Assembly (NCBI GenBank): GCA_037952775.1
Contig: JBANAY010000004.1
Span: 12,400,001-12,464,000 of the forward strand
Reading direction: 5' to 3'
DNA: 64,000 nt
Origin: Clonostachys chloroleuca
Lineage: Eukaryota > Ascomycota > Sordariomycetes > Hypocreales > Bionectriaceae
Shown here: positions 33,878 through 45,181 of the stretch, piece by piece
Layout of the letters: each line of letters starts with the position of its first letter
How positions within the stretch are numbered: the stretch's first letter is position 1
Made by a program: the position numbers and the translations under genes
The notes under the pieces: model-generated
What the model saw: only the letters and a program-made list of their open reading frames with translations
What the model was told of the DNA's origin: nothing
Database searches by the model: none

Positions 33878-36800
33878 CTTCACTTCTTCGACTGCCAGAT
33901 ACAGCAGATGCAATTAGTTACGGTTCAGAAATAGTATAAACTGAACAACCGAAATTGACATGGAGGACCATGCAGCGAGTCACGATAGAAAGAAAGAAAA
34001 ACATACAATCACCGGTTTGAAATTAGATCCTCGCCAATCAAGAAATTCCGAGTTTAAAGAAACTCGATGTCTCCTGCCAGTAATATGTCCCAAGTCAACA
34101 TAAGTTTTTGGAAACTTTCCTATGGGCGTAAGGAAATAAAAACATACAAGTGGTAGACAATGCTCGGGGGGCGCACAATGAATGTGGTCCCCGTTTGCTA
34201 TTGACCCAGGTAACACAAACGCAAATGCAGAGGGCGCTGTGAAACGAGAAGTACCTTAGCAGAAGAAGGAAAGAGGAGGGAGAAAGTAGAAAGAATAGAA
34301 GTGACTAGAATTCATTCAAGGTTGTACTGCCTCAGGCAACACAATAACATTGAATCTGAAGTACGGAAGGCACGCTGCGTTAGGTAGGTACCTAGAGGTA
34401 TTGAGGAACGACGACGACCAGTGACCGAGATAGCACCTGCCTTCCGATGCATCTTCCCTCGGGGGAAAGCAGAAAACGGGAAGCGGGAATGAAGGAGAAT
34501 GCTCAGAGTGACCGACGGCTGACAACATGATGAGCTCGGGGTCAGAACTAAGACGAGCACCCAAACATGTACCTTCTTTATGAGACTTTTGATGCCTACC
34601 TACGGTAGATGTACCTGCTTCTGCAACTACCCGAGCAGGCGAAATGCATTGTTCAGTGGAAAGAGATGAGAGAGAAGAAGGGGCGTGTTGAGTTTGAATG
34701 CGCAGCAGATATCTGTCACTGCGTTGTTCCCCATCATCTAACCTTGGCGGTCTAGACGGATGGATGATGTAGTACCAGTGCCTCAGGACCTGTGGCCTCC
34801 CGTTGGATATGCTGGCAGCAGTTGGTGGCACATAAGCAGGTAGGCAGGCACGAAACCAGGTTAAAATTTTAGGACAGTTGGAATAAAGGATGGTCTCCCC
34901 GGCTTGAACATGTGAGAGGGGCATCACTGGCTCCAGATGAAGGCTTCGAGTTGTTATTTATCTATGTGCTGAGATGATCATAATGCTTTGCCTCGTTGTG
35001 TCAGATGACCACTCATTGCTATGAAAATTGGAAGCTTCGGTGCGCATTTGTGATCGTAGATGCCAGAACGGAGTGGTGCTTGGTGCTCTTTTGCCTTACC
35101 TGCATTTCTCTCTCAAGAAGAAGATTCAAGTCGACACAAAAGCCATAGCATTTGCTGGTCTGAGGGGTAGCTCTTCACTCTGCCGGCCAATTCTGTCTCT
35201 CAAGCATCTCTTGCTATCCGGCCCCTGACCCTCGTTTACTGGTTGGGGGGTTCGACAAAGGTCAATGCCTCATGTAGCGTGTAGCTCTGGCACCGCATCT
35301 GGTCAATTTTGGGGTCGACTCCCAGGTAAGTCTTCTGGCCGCTGGAAATAGATTGTCTAAACAGTTGTTGGCTGGTTCGAATAAAAGTGTGGGACAATGG
35401 CTTTCCCCTCTATTCGGGCGGTGTTATGCAAATGCACCATTTGAATCAAATCAGCGCACACAACGAATAATGTGAAAGGATCAAGGCGACCCCTAAGATC
35501 CTCTGAGATAGTGTCTCGCGTGTGGCCTAGACATTAGCTGAAGCCGAACAATCTACCCTTGTATAGTAGTCTCTACGAGATCTTTTGTGTTCATGCGGAT
35601 GGGAGGACTCGGAGTAGTTGCCTTGCCTAAGCGCATGATGCCACCCGATATGGTAATGTCAGAAGCAATACCGACTTACCCTTGTGAGGAACACATCTTC
35701 CTGACATGAGTCGAGCGAATTCGAGCATCTTCTGCTTGGGCGAGCGTTCCGTACCGGAAAATTCCTAGGTCGTGCCAAGTGGCAATGAGCTGAAATGACG
35801 AACATGGGGCTTCCAGGTTTGAACATTGAAATCTTCCTCATGTAACCCATATGACCTTGCCTCGGGTCACGCCCCCAGCCGCCCATCCTGCCGCTTGGTG
35901 ACCATACAGCCATCGCTTGAGTGGTCATACCCCTCTTCAACTCTCCACATTGTTCCCTTGCTGACCATTGATTCCGCCTTGCTTCGTGCATTTCTTGCTT
36001 GGCTCGCAGGAGGGGGATTCGAGGCTGTGGTAACATTTCTGTGGGCGGCTGGTTCGAAGTGCATCCCAAGCCGCGGGCTGAACGGAGCGGCTGATCAACC
36101 CTGACTTGCCTTCCGATCTCTTCTTTCAGCAGGGAATGGACAAGGTTATATCGGAAACCTACCATGGAGGATGAAACCTCACCGACAGATCGACGTTCAA
36201 TGCTTTGGTCGATGAAGCACTGTATTTCTCCGATTCTCCGATTACTTAATCAGCCCTGCCCTCTTCGTTCATGTCAATCCCAAGTGGTTGGTCGGGCAGA
36301 GGTGATTGACAGGAAGCATGAACTGGTGTGGACGACCGATCTTATCGACTTTGGGCTAAAACAACGCGTCCGTTGGAGAAATGGCTGCCAACCAGGCTAT
36401 TCAAGATACACCGAAGGCCGTAATGGTTGCACCGTCGGGGTTCCATCTCAACCGATAGTGTCCACGGAGTAGTATCGGTCGGGGTATCTTGTCCAAGCCT
36501 GATTTGCCATGCAGGTACTTGTGTTTCACAGGTTAGCTCCCAGCTGCAGTGGTCTTTTGTTCACTCGAGGGGGATGCCAAGGAGACCGGAGTTGGTGACA
36601 AGGCCTTGCATCTGGACGATATCGGCTGAGCGGGCTTGGCCTGGATGAAGACTTTGTCAGGGAGCCACCCTTGCCGCGTCGTTACATAATATAACTGCAG
36701 CTTGCCCGGGGTTTTGTCAGAATCATTGGCTCAACCCGCCTACCTGGATGCATCGACACGTGGACAGTGGACTGGGGCTGAGAGTGAGTGCCAAAAACTA

Positions 36801-39800
36801 CCTAACTCCCGCTATGCTTGAGGTGGGTTCGAAGAGGATTCACAAGGGTTAAAGAGGTTGGCAGATCGATACAACGTTGACCAAGCTTTTGTGAACCAGC
36901 GAGGCAGATTTGGGAAGAGATATGCTGCTTTGGGCTGAGGCCTGAGCCTGCATCGCGATGGGGTTTGATGCTCCCGGATAACGGCTGAAGGACTCGTGCA
37001 TCTGCTATCAGTCACAACACACATCAGCTGCCGCCCTGGTCAGCGTCAAGCCCTTGATGGCATCCCATCACATCGTATTCCTCCATCCACCCACCGCGCA
37101 AATACTGTTCAGCTGCATGACGTTGAAGCCCTAACGGAACTGAGCGATCCATCGTGCTGCACCACGGTGGTGACGCCAACGGCGGTGACCAATCTGGATC
37201 GGTTCCGGCACTCTTTTGGCGTCACCACCAAGAGCTGCTAGTTCTCATCTGTCAAGCATGGCAACGCCTGGCAAGGCCAGCATTAGCTTATTGGGGCACA
37301 CGACTTTATTGGGGAAAAGAAAAGTGAACCGATAATGATGCACGCTGAGGTGGTTGGCCGGCACTTCCCATGTAGGTACATATAGGATACCTCCACCCAT
37401 TCGCTGCCAGCCCGCACCGTATTGACCCTGTCTGCCCGAGGTGCATATGTACTATGTAGGTAAAGGCACGCGAGGCCACTGGTAGCCGACCATGCCGTCA
37501 TCTCGCGCCGTTGCTGTGATGCCAGGATGTGGCATGTTTGCAGACTGACCACCGAGGACCGCGAACGGAGTTAAATTTGATGTCCTGGTCATGCAGGTCG
37601 ACGTGCCACGGAAGATAGATTGGCGCGAGATACGGCAGAGATTCAGTGACAGCTGCTCCCCATCCTGGCGAGTTGAGTCTGGCACCACACCGGCGACTCC
37701 TGTTGGGGCTGCTGCTTTGTCCTAGTCCATCCTGTCCCATCCAGCACATGCAGATCAAACCCTCAGGGATCGCGCCCAGGTGCTTTCTGCTGCCGACCGC
37801 AGGGCAATATCGATATCAGCAGCCGGGTAGGATTCACCAATATAATGCCTCGTATTATTGTCTGGTGATTGCATCGAGATAGACAAATCCTGTTATACAC
37901 CTGTATTATTGATAAAGCTATTGTGTAATTCCTTGTGCCACCACCCAGCGAGCCATGCCGCCTCTATGATCTTTGCCTCTGATCTTTGCCCGATCCGTAG
38001 GAGCTGAGGCAGCTTGTCTTTTTATCTGCCCAAGCCCCTGCTGGGTCGGTGTGATCTTACCTTGGCTGGAGCTACAACGGCGCTCGGCTTTGAGACCTGA
38101 TTTCCTCGATCGGGGTCTTCCCCATACCCATCCCAGCCCTTTTTGCTCCATCTGTGACATGCACGATCGTACCACATTGGCCTGGGCTGCTTCCTACGAA
38201 CCAGCGCGGAGCCTCGACACCATGCTGGCTCACTAAAAAACTCACTAAAAATCCTTTTTTTAAACGCCCCTCCTCGGTAAGAAAGAGGCCGTGAGCGGCG
38301 CCTCCACTCCCAGGCTGATTTCGTCCTGTCCAGTCCTTCCCGTCCCGCCCGGCTGTCCACCTGCAACGCAACAGTGTGGCACATATCATGCAAGTTATTC
38401 ATAGCGCGCAGTAGCAGCAGTTCAGAGTTATAGGGAGCGGAGGGGTAAGGAAGGGTTGCACTGCTACCCTGCGCATATGGAGATAGGATGCTCATCTGGC
38501 GACCAGGGCCTGCTGCTGCTTCACCCCATCACATCGACAACCAAGCTTCAGCTTCCGTTCAGCCTTCACGCAAGGTCAGGTCAGGCCGGGTCACCATTGA
38601 TATCATCCTTGCTGAGGTTCCACGTGCCAGCCTTTTTTCTCACGGTCTGCCTGACCTCCCCGCTGCCATACTCCGCTAATCTGCTTGACCAAGCATGTCT
38701 GGCGTCAGTCAATCCATGCAAGCTGGATCTTAAATTGGCACGACATATCAGGCACACCCTGGCAGTAACCCCTGCGCCACGTTCAGGAACTGGTGTGTTG
38801 CAACCTGTTCCCATTTTCGCTGGGACCCTGGAACGGCATTGAGGTGCTCGCTGGACAAGGGGGTTCGGCGCTGTAGGGAGACGCTTTGGTCTCTTGGAGG
38901 CTCGCCACGACCCATCCACAGCACGGGCGGCTGCAAAAACGCGCGGGTGAGCGCAGAACAGAGGCAGCAAAAGCCGGCTGCAGTCTGGCTCTGGATCAGG
39001 TTTTCCTCGAGAAGGGGACAGCCCCCCGGTCAGCCAAGACGACTAGAGATCTGCACTGCGTCTCGCGGCGAGGTGGTGATGGCGGTGTTAGTAATATTTT
39101 CTTTTTCCTCCTTCGTCCTCCTCGCCTTGGCATTGGCTTTGGCCTGGCCAATCTGAGCTGGAAAGTAAGTTCCCGAAGGCGCCAGGCCAGCTGGTAGCGC
39201 GCGGACACGTAGGTGTAGTTCCATCGTTCGTGTTGCCGCTAGATGGTGCGGAAGTCTGGACATTACTCGCCCGCGCTGGCTAAAATAACGCTCTCCGATG
39301 GGCGTAATTTAGCCTGACCCCCAGGAGCGCCGACTGACATGTCCGACCAGCAGTCTTAATTACCGATCATAAGGTGATCTCGTTTTTTAGCTCATCGCAA
39401 GCACTCGTCATATCTGGGTCCGGTGGGCGGGCCCTTCCGCGTCCCCTAATTCCGCACATTTACACTCGCCCTTCCGCGCCCTGCCTGGATCTTCGCTTGT
39501 GTGGTGGCCTGCCTTATACTGCCGTCGGCCTGCCTGCCGTTAATAGTGCCCCAGCTGCTATTTGCCCGTCTGCCAGCGTTTCATCGAATACCACCTCACA
39601 GCTTAATTGTTATCCAGGGCGTGCCGGGCGTGGCATATCCATATCCCTACCCATCCCAACGCCCAGCTCCTTGCGCATCCCCCGCGACCTGCAAATCACC
39701 CGGCCCCCCCCTTACCGGCATTTACCAGCTTTTTTCTCTGATCGCAAACCGATAAGTCATGGTTTCGAACAGCACACCCGATACGTCTCCGTAACCGACC

Positions 39801-40067
39801 GCGCACTGACGACTCACACGACCCTTCACTTTCGATCTCCTCCCTCCATCCCTGCTGCGGCAGAGTTATAGATCGACTTGTTTCGTTTATATCTCTGACT
39901 TGTGTTCCCGTACCCGCTGTCTTATTTATTTTCCTCTCGGCCTATCCATCTTCTAGCTATAGACGAATGTTCCTAACTGCCGGTTTCGACTCAACCTTGC
40001 ATCGCAGCCCAGGGGCTTTTGTGTGACCACGCCAAGCCGGCAAGAAATTAATTGCAGTTGCGCCGCG
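33878..40067. other. 6.2 kb gene-poor region
   Basis: This is the largest stretch without a convincing gene. The left end is the helicase promoter and leader. One AGGTACCT octamer lies at 34386. The longest frames here (203 codons at 34316-34927 and 168 at 35659-36165, both minus) lack motifs and a credible start. Around 39400-39870 the plus strand is C/T-rich, likely the leader of the regulator at 40068. Confidence 0.45.
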
Positions 40068-42852
40068 ATGGAGATTCAGTTCTCGATCCCTATCATTAAC
40101 ACTGGTGGTCCAAGACCCAGCCAGTCTAGGTGAGTTGGGCGGTTCAATTTTCTCAAGTTGGTGGTCGTGTGCTTGCTCTGGCGCAATGGCCAAGACACAG
40201 CACGTAGCGACAACATTGGCTGGAACTAGCGGAAAGCAAAAATTATTATTTCTTTATTGATTACTCAACAATACCGGCGTCCCCTTTCTACCTTTGTAGA
40301 TCGGGGAGGCTTCGATGTTGTTGGTGGATGCGCTGTTTCTCAAGTCAAACCAGAACCCCTCCGTCATCTCGAGTTGGCCCTCGATAGTATTGTTGGAAGA
40401 TCAGAGTTAACAGGTGATCTTGTTCAGCCTGCCCCGATCGCCTGCCACAGCAACATCACCGGGCCTCGAGCCCGACTCAAGTGCTGCAAATCGAGGAACA
40501 ACACATCGATTTGCTCTCGATACAAGAACTCGACATACCCGGCGAAGTTCTACTCGTGCCCGCACTGGGTGTAGCACATGTAAGTGGTGATATGTCTTTT
40601 CCTACGACAGCGGGTGCACATGGGAATGTTCTCTTATGTTGTCCTTGCATTTGTAATACCGTCATCCTGTTTTGCCTACTGCAGTTCTCTAAAAGGCTAC
40701 AATAGAGGACAGAAAATGCAGTTCCTCCTGTCTCTCCCCCTGATAGAATTCAAGCCGCGACTAACCTTTGCTTTGCTAGGCAAGTGAGTCACTCCCGATG
40801 TGTATTTCACGACGAAGAGCAATACGCACTGGATATACATCAAAGTCAGCTACTGCCCTGTTTCGATCGGCACTAATCCTTGGTAGAAAACGCCACGTGA
40901 AATGCGATGAAACGAAGCCCTCGTGTTTTAACTGTATGAAATGGCGAGGCTATTGCGATGGCTATGTCAACACCACACCGCAAGAGGCCTCGTCAGCCAA
41001 GAAGGCGGGAACCTCGGCCAAGTTGATTCACACGAAGAAGGCATCGAAACTACTTATGGAGCCTGACGTTAATACCGTTCGGTTCGGCAATAGCGATCAA
41101 AGGGCCTACTTCGACGAGTGGACGTCTCTATCAGTTACGTTCCTAAGTGGTGGTCTAAATATCACACGGCTTTGGACGGCCACCATGCCTCAGTTGACTC
41201 TCGAGGAACCCACTCTTCGATATGGCGCTATGGCGATCGGCGCTCTGCGAAAAGCTTACTTAGATGAAGGCCAGCTTGTTGGAACAACTTTACCCACAGA
41301 CAACAAACACTATCTCAATGCCATCATCTACTACTGTGAAGCTCTGCGAATCCAATCCAAGGCCAGACCAAGCCGAGAGAACTTGCGAACCGCAATGCTT
41401 TCATCGTTGTTATTTATCTGTTTCGAGACGCAGCGAGCCAACATGCCTGCCGCTCTAAAGCATATCACTCATGGCTTTAGCATGTTGAATGAGCTCGCTG
41501 CTTGTACTGACAAGGCCGACGATCTTGTCAGCATCGCACCAGCACCACCTGCTCTCGTCTCAGAAATCCTCGACTGCTATAAGCCCCTTGAACTACAATC
41601 AAGATCTTTCATGGGGTCGTATAGAAAATTCTTCTTCCCTCCTGGACCTAAACCGACCGAGCAGCATTCAAACTCACCGGCCTCGGCAGGCCCTAGTACT
41701 AGCCCAATCCAGGGGCAACCGTCTGGGTCTAATCAGCACCAGCAGCGGCAGTCACCTCCTGCGCAAAGCCCCCTCAGCACCCCGGGAACCCCTTGGCATC
41801 AGAGACCCGGATCGAATCCTCCTCAGCAGAGCCACTCGACTTTACCCAGTCCTCAAAGCCAGCCGAGCCCTCAGAGTCAAGGTGATCCGAAGATGTCACC
41901 TCCTCCCCAGAGGCCGCCAGGCATCATGCCCTTCTCAAAACATTCGCCTTATTTCCGCCCAAAGCAGTCTCATGTAGTTTCTCTAGACGACATGCCACGC
42001 GCATTCCAGACTCAGGATGAAGCCCAGAGCTATTGGATTTTGCTCCAGAAGCAAATGGTGGCCTATGTCCCTGTCCTCACATCAACCACGGCACAGCTCA
42101 ACTTGACGAGAGTCATCGACGAGCACGAGCTCGAGATGAAACTGGAGAGCGTGAAGCAGAACCCGCGTATTGCCAAATTCGTTGCAGAATCGCGATATTG
42201 GCTCCAGAGATGGGCCGAGGCCTTCGACCCGCTCTATATCGCGGCAACTCGAAACAGCCATAACGATCTGCACACCTATATGCAAGCTGCGAATATGCGG
42301 ATCGAGTACCTCATCCTGTACATTTACACCGCTATTCCACGTTATTCTGGACTCGTCACGGCTAAAGGCCTGACCCCTCAGTACCATGAGATCAACGTGT
42401 TGGCCGAAATGCTGCTGCAGTCTCGCCCCAGCTGCGGCTTCTCGATGGATTCCGGGTGGACATGGCCATTGTTTATAGCATCGTTCGGATGTAGGGATCC
42501 GACGGTGCGCAATGAGTCCATACGCATCCTGGGACAATATCCTATTCGAAATGCCTTGCGAGACAGCCGCGTATTCAGAGCCATCGCGATTCGAAACCAG
42601 CAGGTGGAAGATGAATATGCTGCCATGGGGGATGACGAGGCAAGCCAATGGCTACGGCTACGGAGGAGGGAAGTTGTCTTCGAGGATTTCGGGACCAACA
42701 TCATCTTCAGGTCATCGCAAATGGACCATGAGACGGGTGAATGGAAACTCGTCGAGGAGGCGGCCAGTTTTATGGTGCAGGAAGATGGCACGCTTGACTG
42801 GCAGCGGCAACCGCTTTCGGAATCTTTGTCGATCTTAGCAGGGGTCTGTTAA
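40068..42852 (+). CDS. Zn(II)2Cys6 transcription factor, zinc cluster split by a long intron
   Basis: Reconstructed as three exons: 40068-40129 (MEIQFSIPIINTGGPRPSQS, strong GTGAGT donor), 40428-40583 and 40887-42852. They join in frame to 727 residues. The second exon ends RTGCSTCK and the third begins KRHVKCDETKPSCFNCMKWRGYC. This gives C-X2-C-X6-C-X6-C-X2-C-X6-C at about residues 68-95. The third exon alone stays open further upstream, but it would lack the first two zinc ligands. The long C-terminal part has the weakly conserved regulatory domain of these proteins: YFDEWTSLSVTFLSGG, LRYGAMAIGALRKAY and LFICFETQRANMPAALKH. A Pro/Ser/Gln-rich linker (about 290-380) and WTWPLFIASFGCRDP follow. 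Introns of about 300 nt are long for these fungi, and the GTGGTG donor of the second is weak. Nuclear regulator; target pathway not evident. Confidence 0.85.
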
Positions 42853-43957
42853 ATGCGAAATTTACGTGAGGGCTGAGGACCTGAATCGCAATCCTGGTGA
42901 TATTGGGTAACTCCAATCTCGAGCGTACATTTCAAAAACAAACTCAATCATTATGGATGAGCGTAGGTGAACTGGGGCGCTGGAGTCTTGGATATCGGAA
43001 AATACGAGTGTATATCGTTGTTAAAGGATCGTATATATCTAATTATGCTTGGGCTAATGCATCATCAATGAATGTGAACATTGACCTGGGTCGAATCGAC
43101 TTCCTTTTTATGACTTCAACTCACTTTCTCCCCTTCACTTCATAACATCGAATCTACGCACTCTGAAGCTTCAAATAACTAAGTTTTTTGTCTAAGCTTT
43201 TAGTCAACCTGCTTTATAATTGTCGCCAGTGGGAAAATGTTGCGATCCCACGGCGGGTTCCAACCTCCTTAGACACTCTGCAATTAGCTTGTTCAGGCAC
43301 AATAAATCGACCAAAGCTATCCTCGACACAATCCAGCGCATTGCCGCTCCCTCGCTTTCTCTCCCTGATTCCCTCTGTGCTCAGCTGTAGCACTTCTAAA
43401 CTAAGAGGTATAAGACTGATTGCAAGGCATGGCATGTTGTTATCGAAGTACGTGATGAAAGGCTCCTGAAAGAACTCAATAAACCAGCTAGCTCTGACCT
43501 GAGCAGTCAACGGCCTTGTTATCTGCTACACTTGCCGTACCAACCAAGTTTTTATACAACATTTTACAAAACACTGACACGGACGACCATACCGATGCGA
43601 GAACACGTGATTCCTGAGGGAATATACTTACAAGTCTTATTCTCCACTACCTATTGGTTGATTGTTCCATTTGATAGTAAAGAAAATAATTCGAGGAGAG
43701 CGAGGGATTTCGATGACTACATGTAGTCTTAAGAAACAAGAAGAAAGGTTTTCCAATTATCATCTACCTAATCTGGGTCCAACCACCTGCTGTATCTCAT
43801 GGTTTCCTCACAATGTGTATACTGAGTGCTTCATGAGCCGTGATAGTGTGCGATCAGATCTATAAGTCAGAACTCAGCTGAAGATAGTTTTGATGATAGG
43901 GGCAGTCCGCATCGGTTTCACAGGGTTGTTGCTGGATGATCTCGGGCTGGGTGGGGT
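42853..43957. other. Convergent intergenic region
   Basis: About 1.1 kb between the 3' ends of the regulator (+) and the small secreted-protein gene (-). It is AT-rich, with no supported gene. Confidence 0.5.
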
Positions 43958-44449
43958 TCAGCTAGGCGCAGAAACACGCGAGTGATGTCCGGAGAGTGCG
44001 TATGAACTGAAGGGAGAAACAGGTCGCCTGTTGTTGTTGCGGTTCATTTTTCTCATGCTTTTTAGGGAGGACACCTGGTTGCGGCCGCCCGCATTTCGCT
44101 TGCGCTCTGGGCCTCTGTGACGACGATGTCCCGAGCGTGATTTCGTTTTCTTAGAATCTGCTTTGGTGGCATATCCCTCAGAGGCAGACTCTCTGAAACC
44201 CTTGCTCTTGGTGATCGTAGTCTTGGACTTCATAGAGAACTTGGGTTTGGCTGTCTCCCCGATGCTCCCTTCTTCACCTGCCTCACGGAACCGAAGATAG
44301 ACATCCTCGCCACGAGTTTGCAGATAATGTCCAGCTTCGTCGGTGCTGCGAGAAGAAAGGTCGAAGGAAGGGACTGGAGCGGCCGCCGTTGTGCTGACAG
44401 TGCTCAGCAACAAAGTGGCGATAGGAAGGATCTGCTTTGGAAGACTCAT
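43958..44449 (-). CDS. Small secreted basic protein (hypothetical)
   Basis: 163 residues from the ATG at 44449. The N terminus MSLPKQILPIATLLLSTV then TTAAAPVPS has the basic start, hydrophobic core and small-residue cleavage region of a signal peptide, probably cut after Ala near residue 21-23. The mature part begins acidic (DEAGHYLQTRGEDVYLRFREA). It then becomes strongly basic, with a Lys/Ser/Thr stretch (KFSMKSKTTITKSKGF) and an Arg/His/Lys-rich C-terminal half (RSGHRRHRGPERKRNAGGR). I see no cysteines in the mature chain, so it is not a typical disulphide-rich effector. The frame is open further upstream, but that part includes a poly-Lys run from the poly-A tract and looks non-coding. 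No family is recognised. It may be processed at its dibasic sites or bind polyanions; this is inference. Confidence 0.6.
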   Translation of the reverse strand: MSLPKQILPIATLLLSTVSTTAAAPVPSFDLSSRSTDEAGHYLQTRGEDVYLRFREAGEEGSIGETAKPKFSMKSKTTITKSKGFRESASEGYATKADSKKTKSRSGHRRHRGPERKRNAGGRNQVSSLKSMRKMNRNNNRRPVSPFSSYALSGHHSRVSAPS

Positions 44450-45181
44450 GGTCAAAAAGTGAATGACAAAGAAATGAAGTAATAATTGAAAAGAAGAGGC
44501 CAGCTCTAGTAGAAGAAAGGAAGAAGATAGAGACCAGCTCAAAGCTTTTCTTTGGTTTTTTTTTTTTTTTTTTTTTGGGTCAGAAGAAAAGCAGATATTA
44601 AGAGTGTTTGGGCATGTATCTTTTATAGGTAATTCTGGTGTTAGGTTGTTCGTTGTACCGAAGCAAGTGGTATTGCGCAAGGCCATACCGAATAGCTTCG
44701 CGTATTTGCAGTAGGCTTTCTAATTTCAGATTCCGGTTGTTGGTGGTTCCCGTGTTGGCCATCCGGATGGGCAGGGAGATTGATTCCGCTGGAGCTGCGA
44801 GAGCTGCATCCGTATTAAGGCTAGAACTATTTCTTGAGTACTCATTGCCTTCTTATTTTAGAAACTAGCTCAGTATCTGGTGCGATGAGGCCACCAGTCA
44901 AGATGAGGCAGCCTAAAAAGGGGAGGAAAACTGCCATGGTCTTACCAACAGCGCACTTGCATACACGCATGTAGACGCAGGCTATCAACATGCAGTCATA
45001 TACTGCGAGAATGATGCCCTACAGCAAGGCGTAAGGCAATCTGCTCAGTGCTGAACTGTTGGTTGTGCTTGGTTCACCAGCTCACCATACCTCGCCACCC
45101 TGACATCCCGTCTTCGACTCTGTCCTCATTTCAGTTGTCTACGTACTCGTAAAGAACACACAAAGAAGCCTGCAAGACGCA
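44450..45181. other. Divergent promoter region with poly-T tract
   Basis: About 0.7 kb between the start of the secreted-protein gene (-) and the F-box gene (+). It contains a 21-base T tract. No gene is seen. Confidence 0.5.
44556..44576 (+). repeat. 21-base poly-T tract
   Basis: About 107 bases upstream of the secreted-protein start on the opposite strand, where it reads as poly-A in the leader or promoter. Poly(dA:dT) tracts commonly exclude nucleosomes in fungal promoters. Confidence 0.8.

Noticed and set aside
34316..34927. 203-codon minus-strand frame
   Set aside because: No recognisable motif, hydrophobic pattern or codon bias. It overlaps an AGGTACCT repeat and the upstream region of the helicase.
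35659..36165. 168-codon minus-strand frame starting MVGFRYNLVHSLL
   Set aside because: No motif. An opposing frame of similar quality overlaps it, so it looks like chance.
38022..38495. 157-codon minus-strand frame
   Set aside because: No motif, several competing frames, and low-complexity Arg/Ser content.
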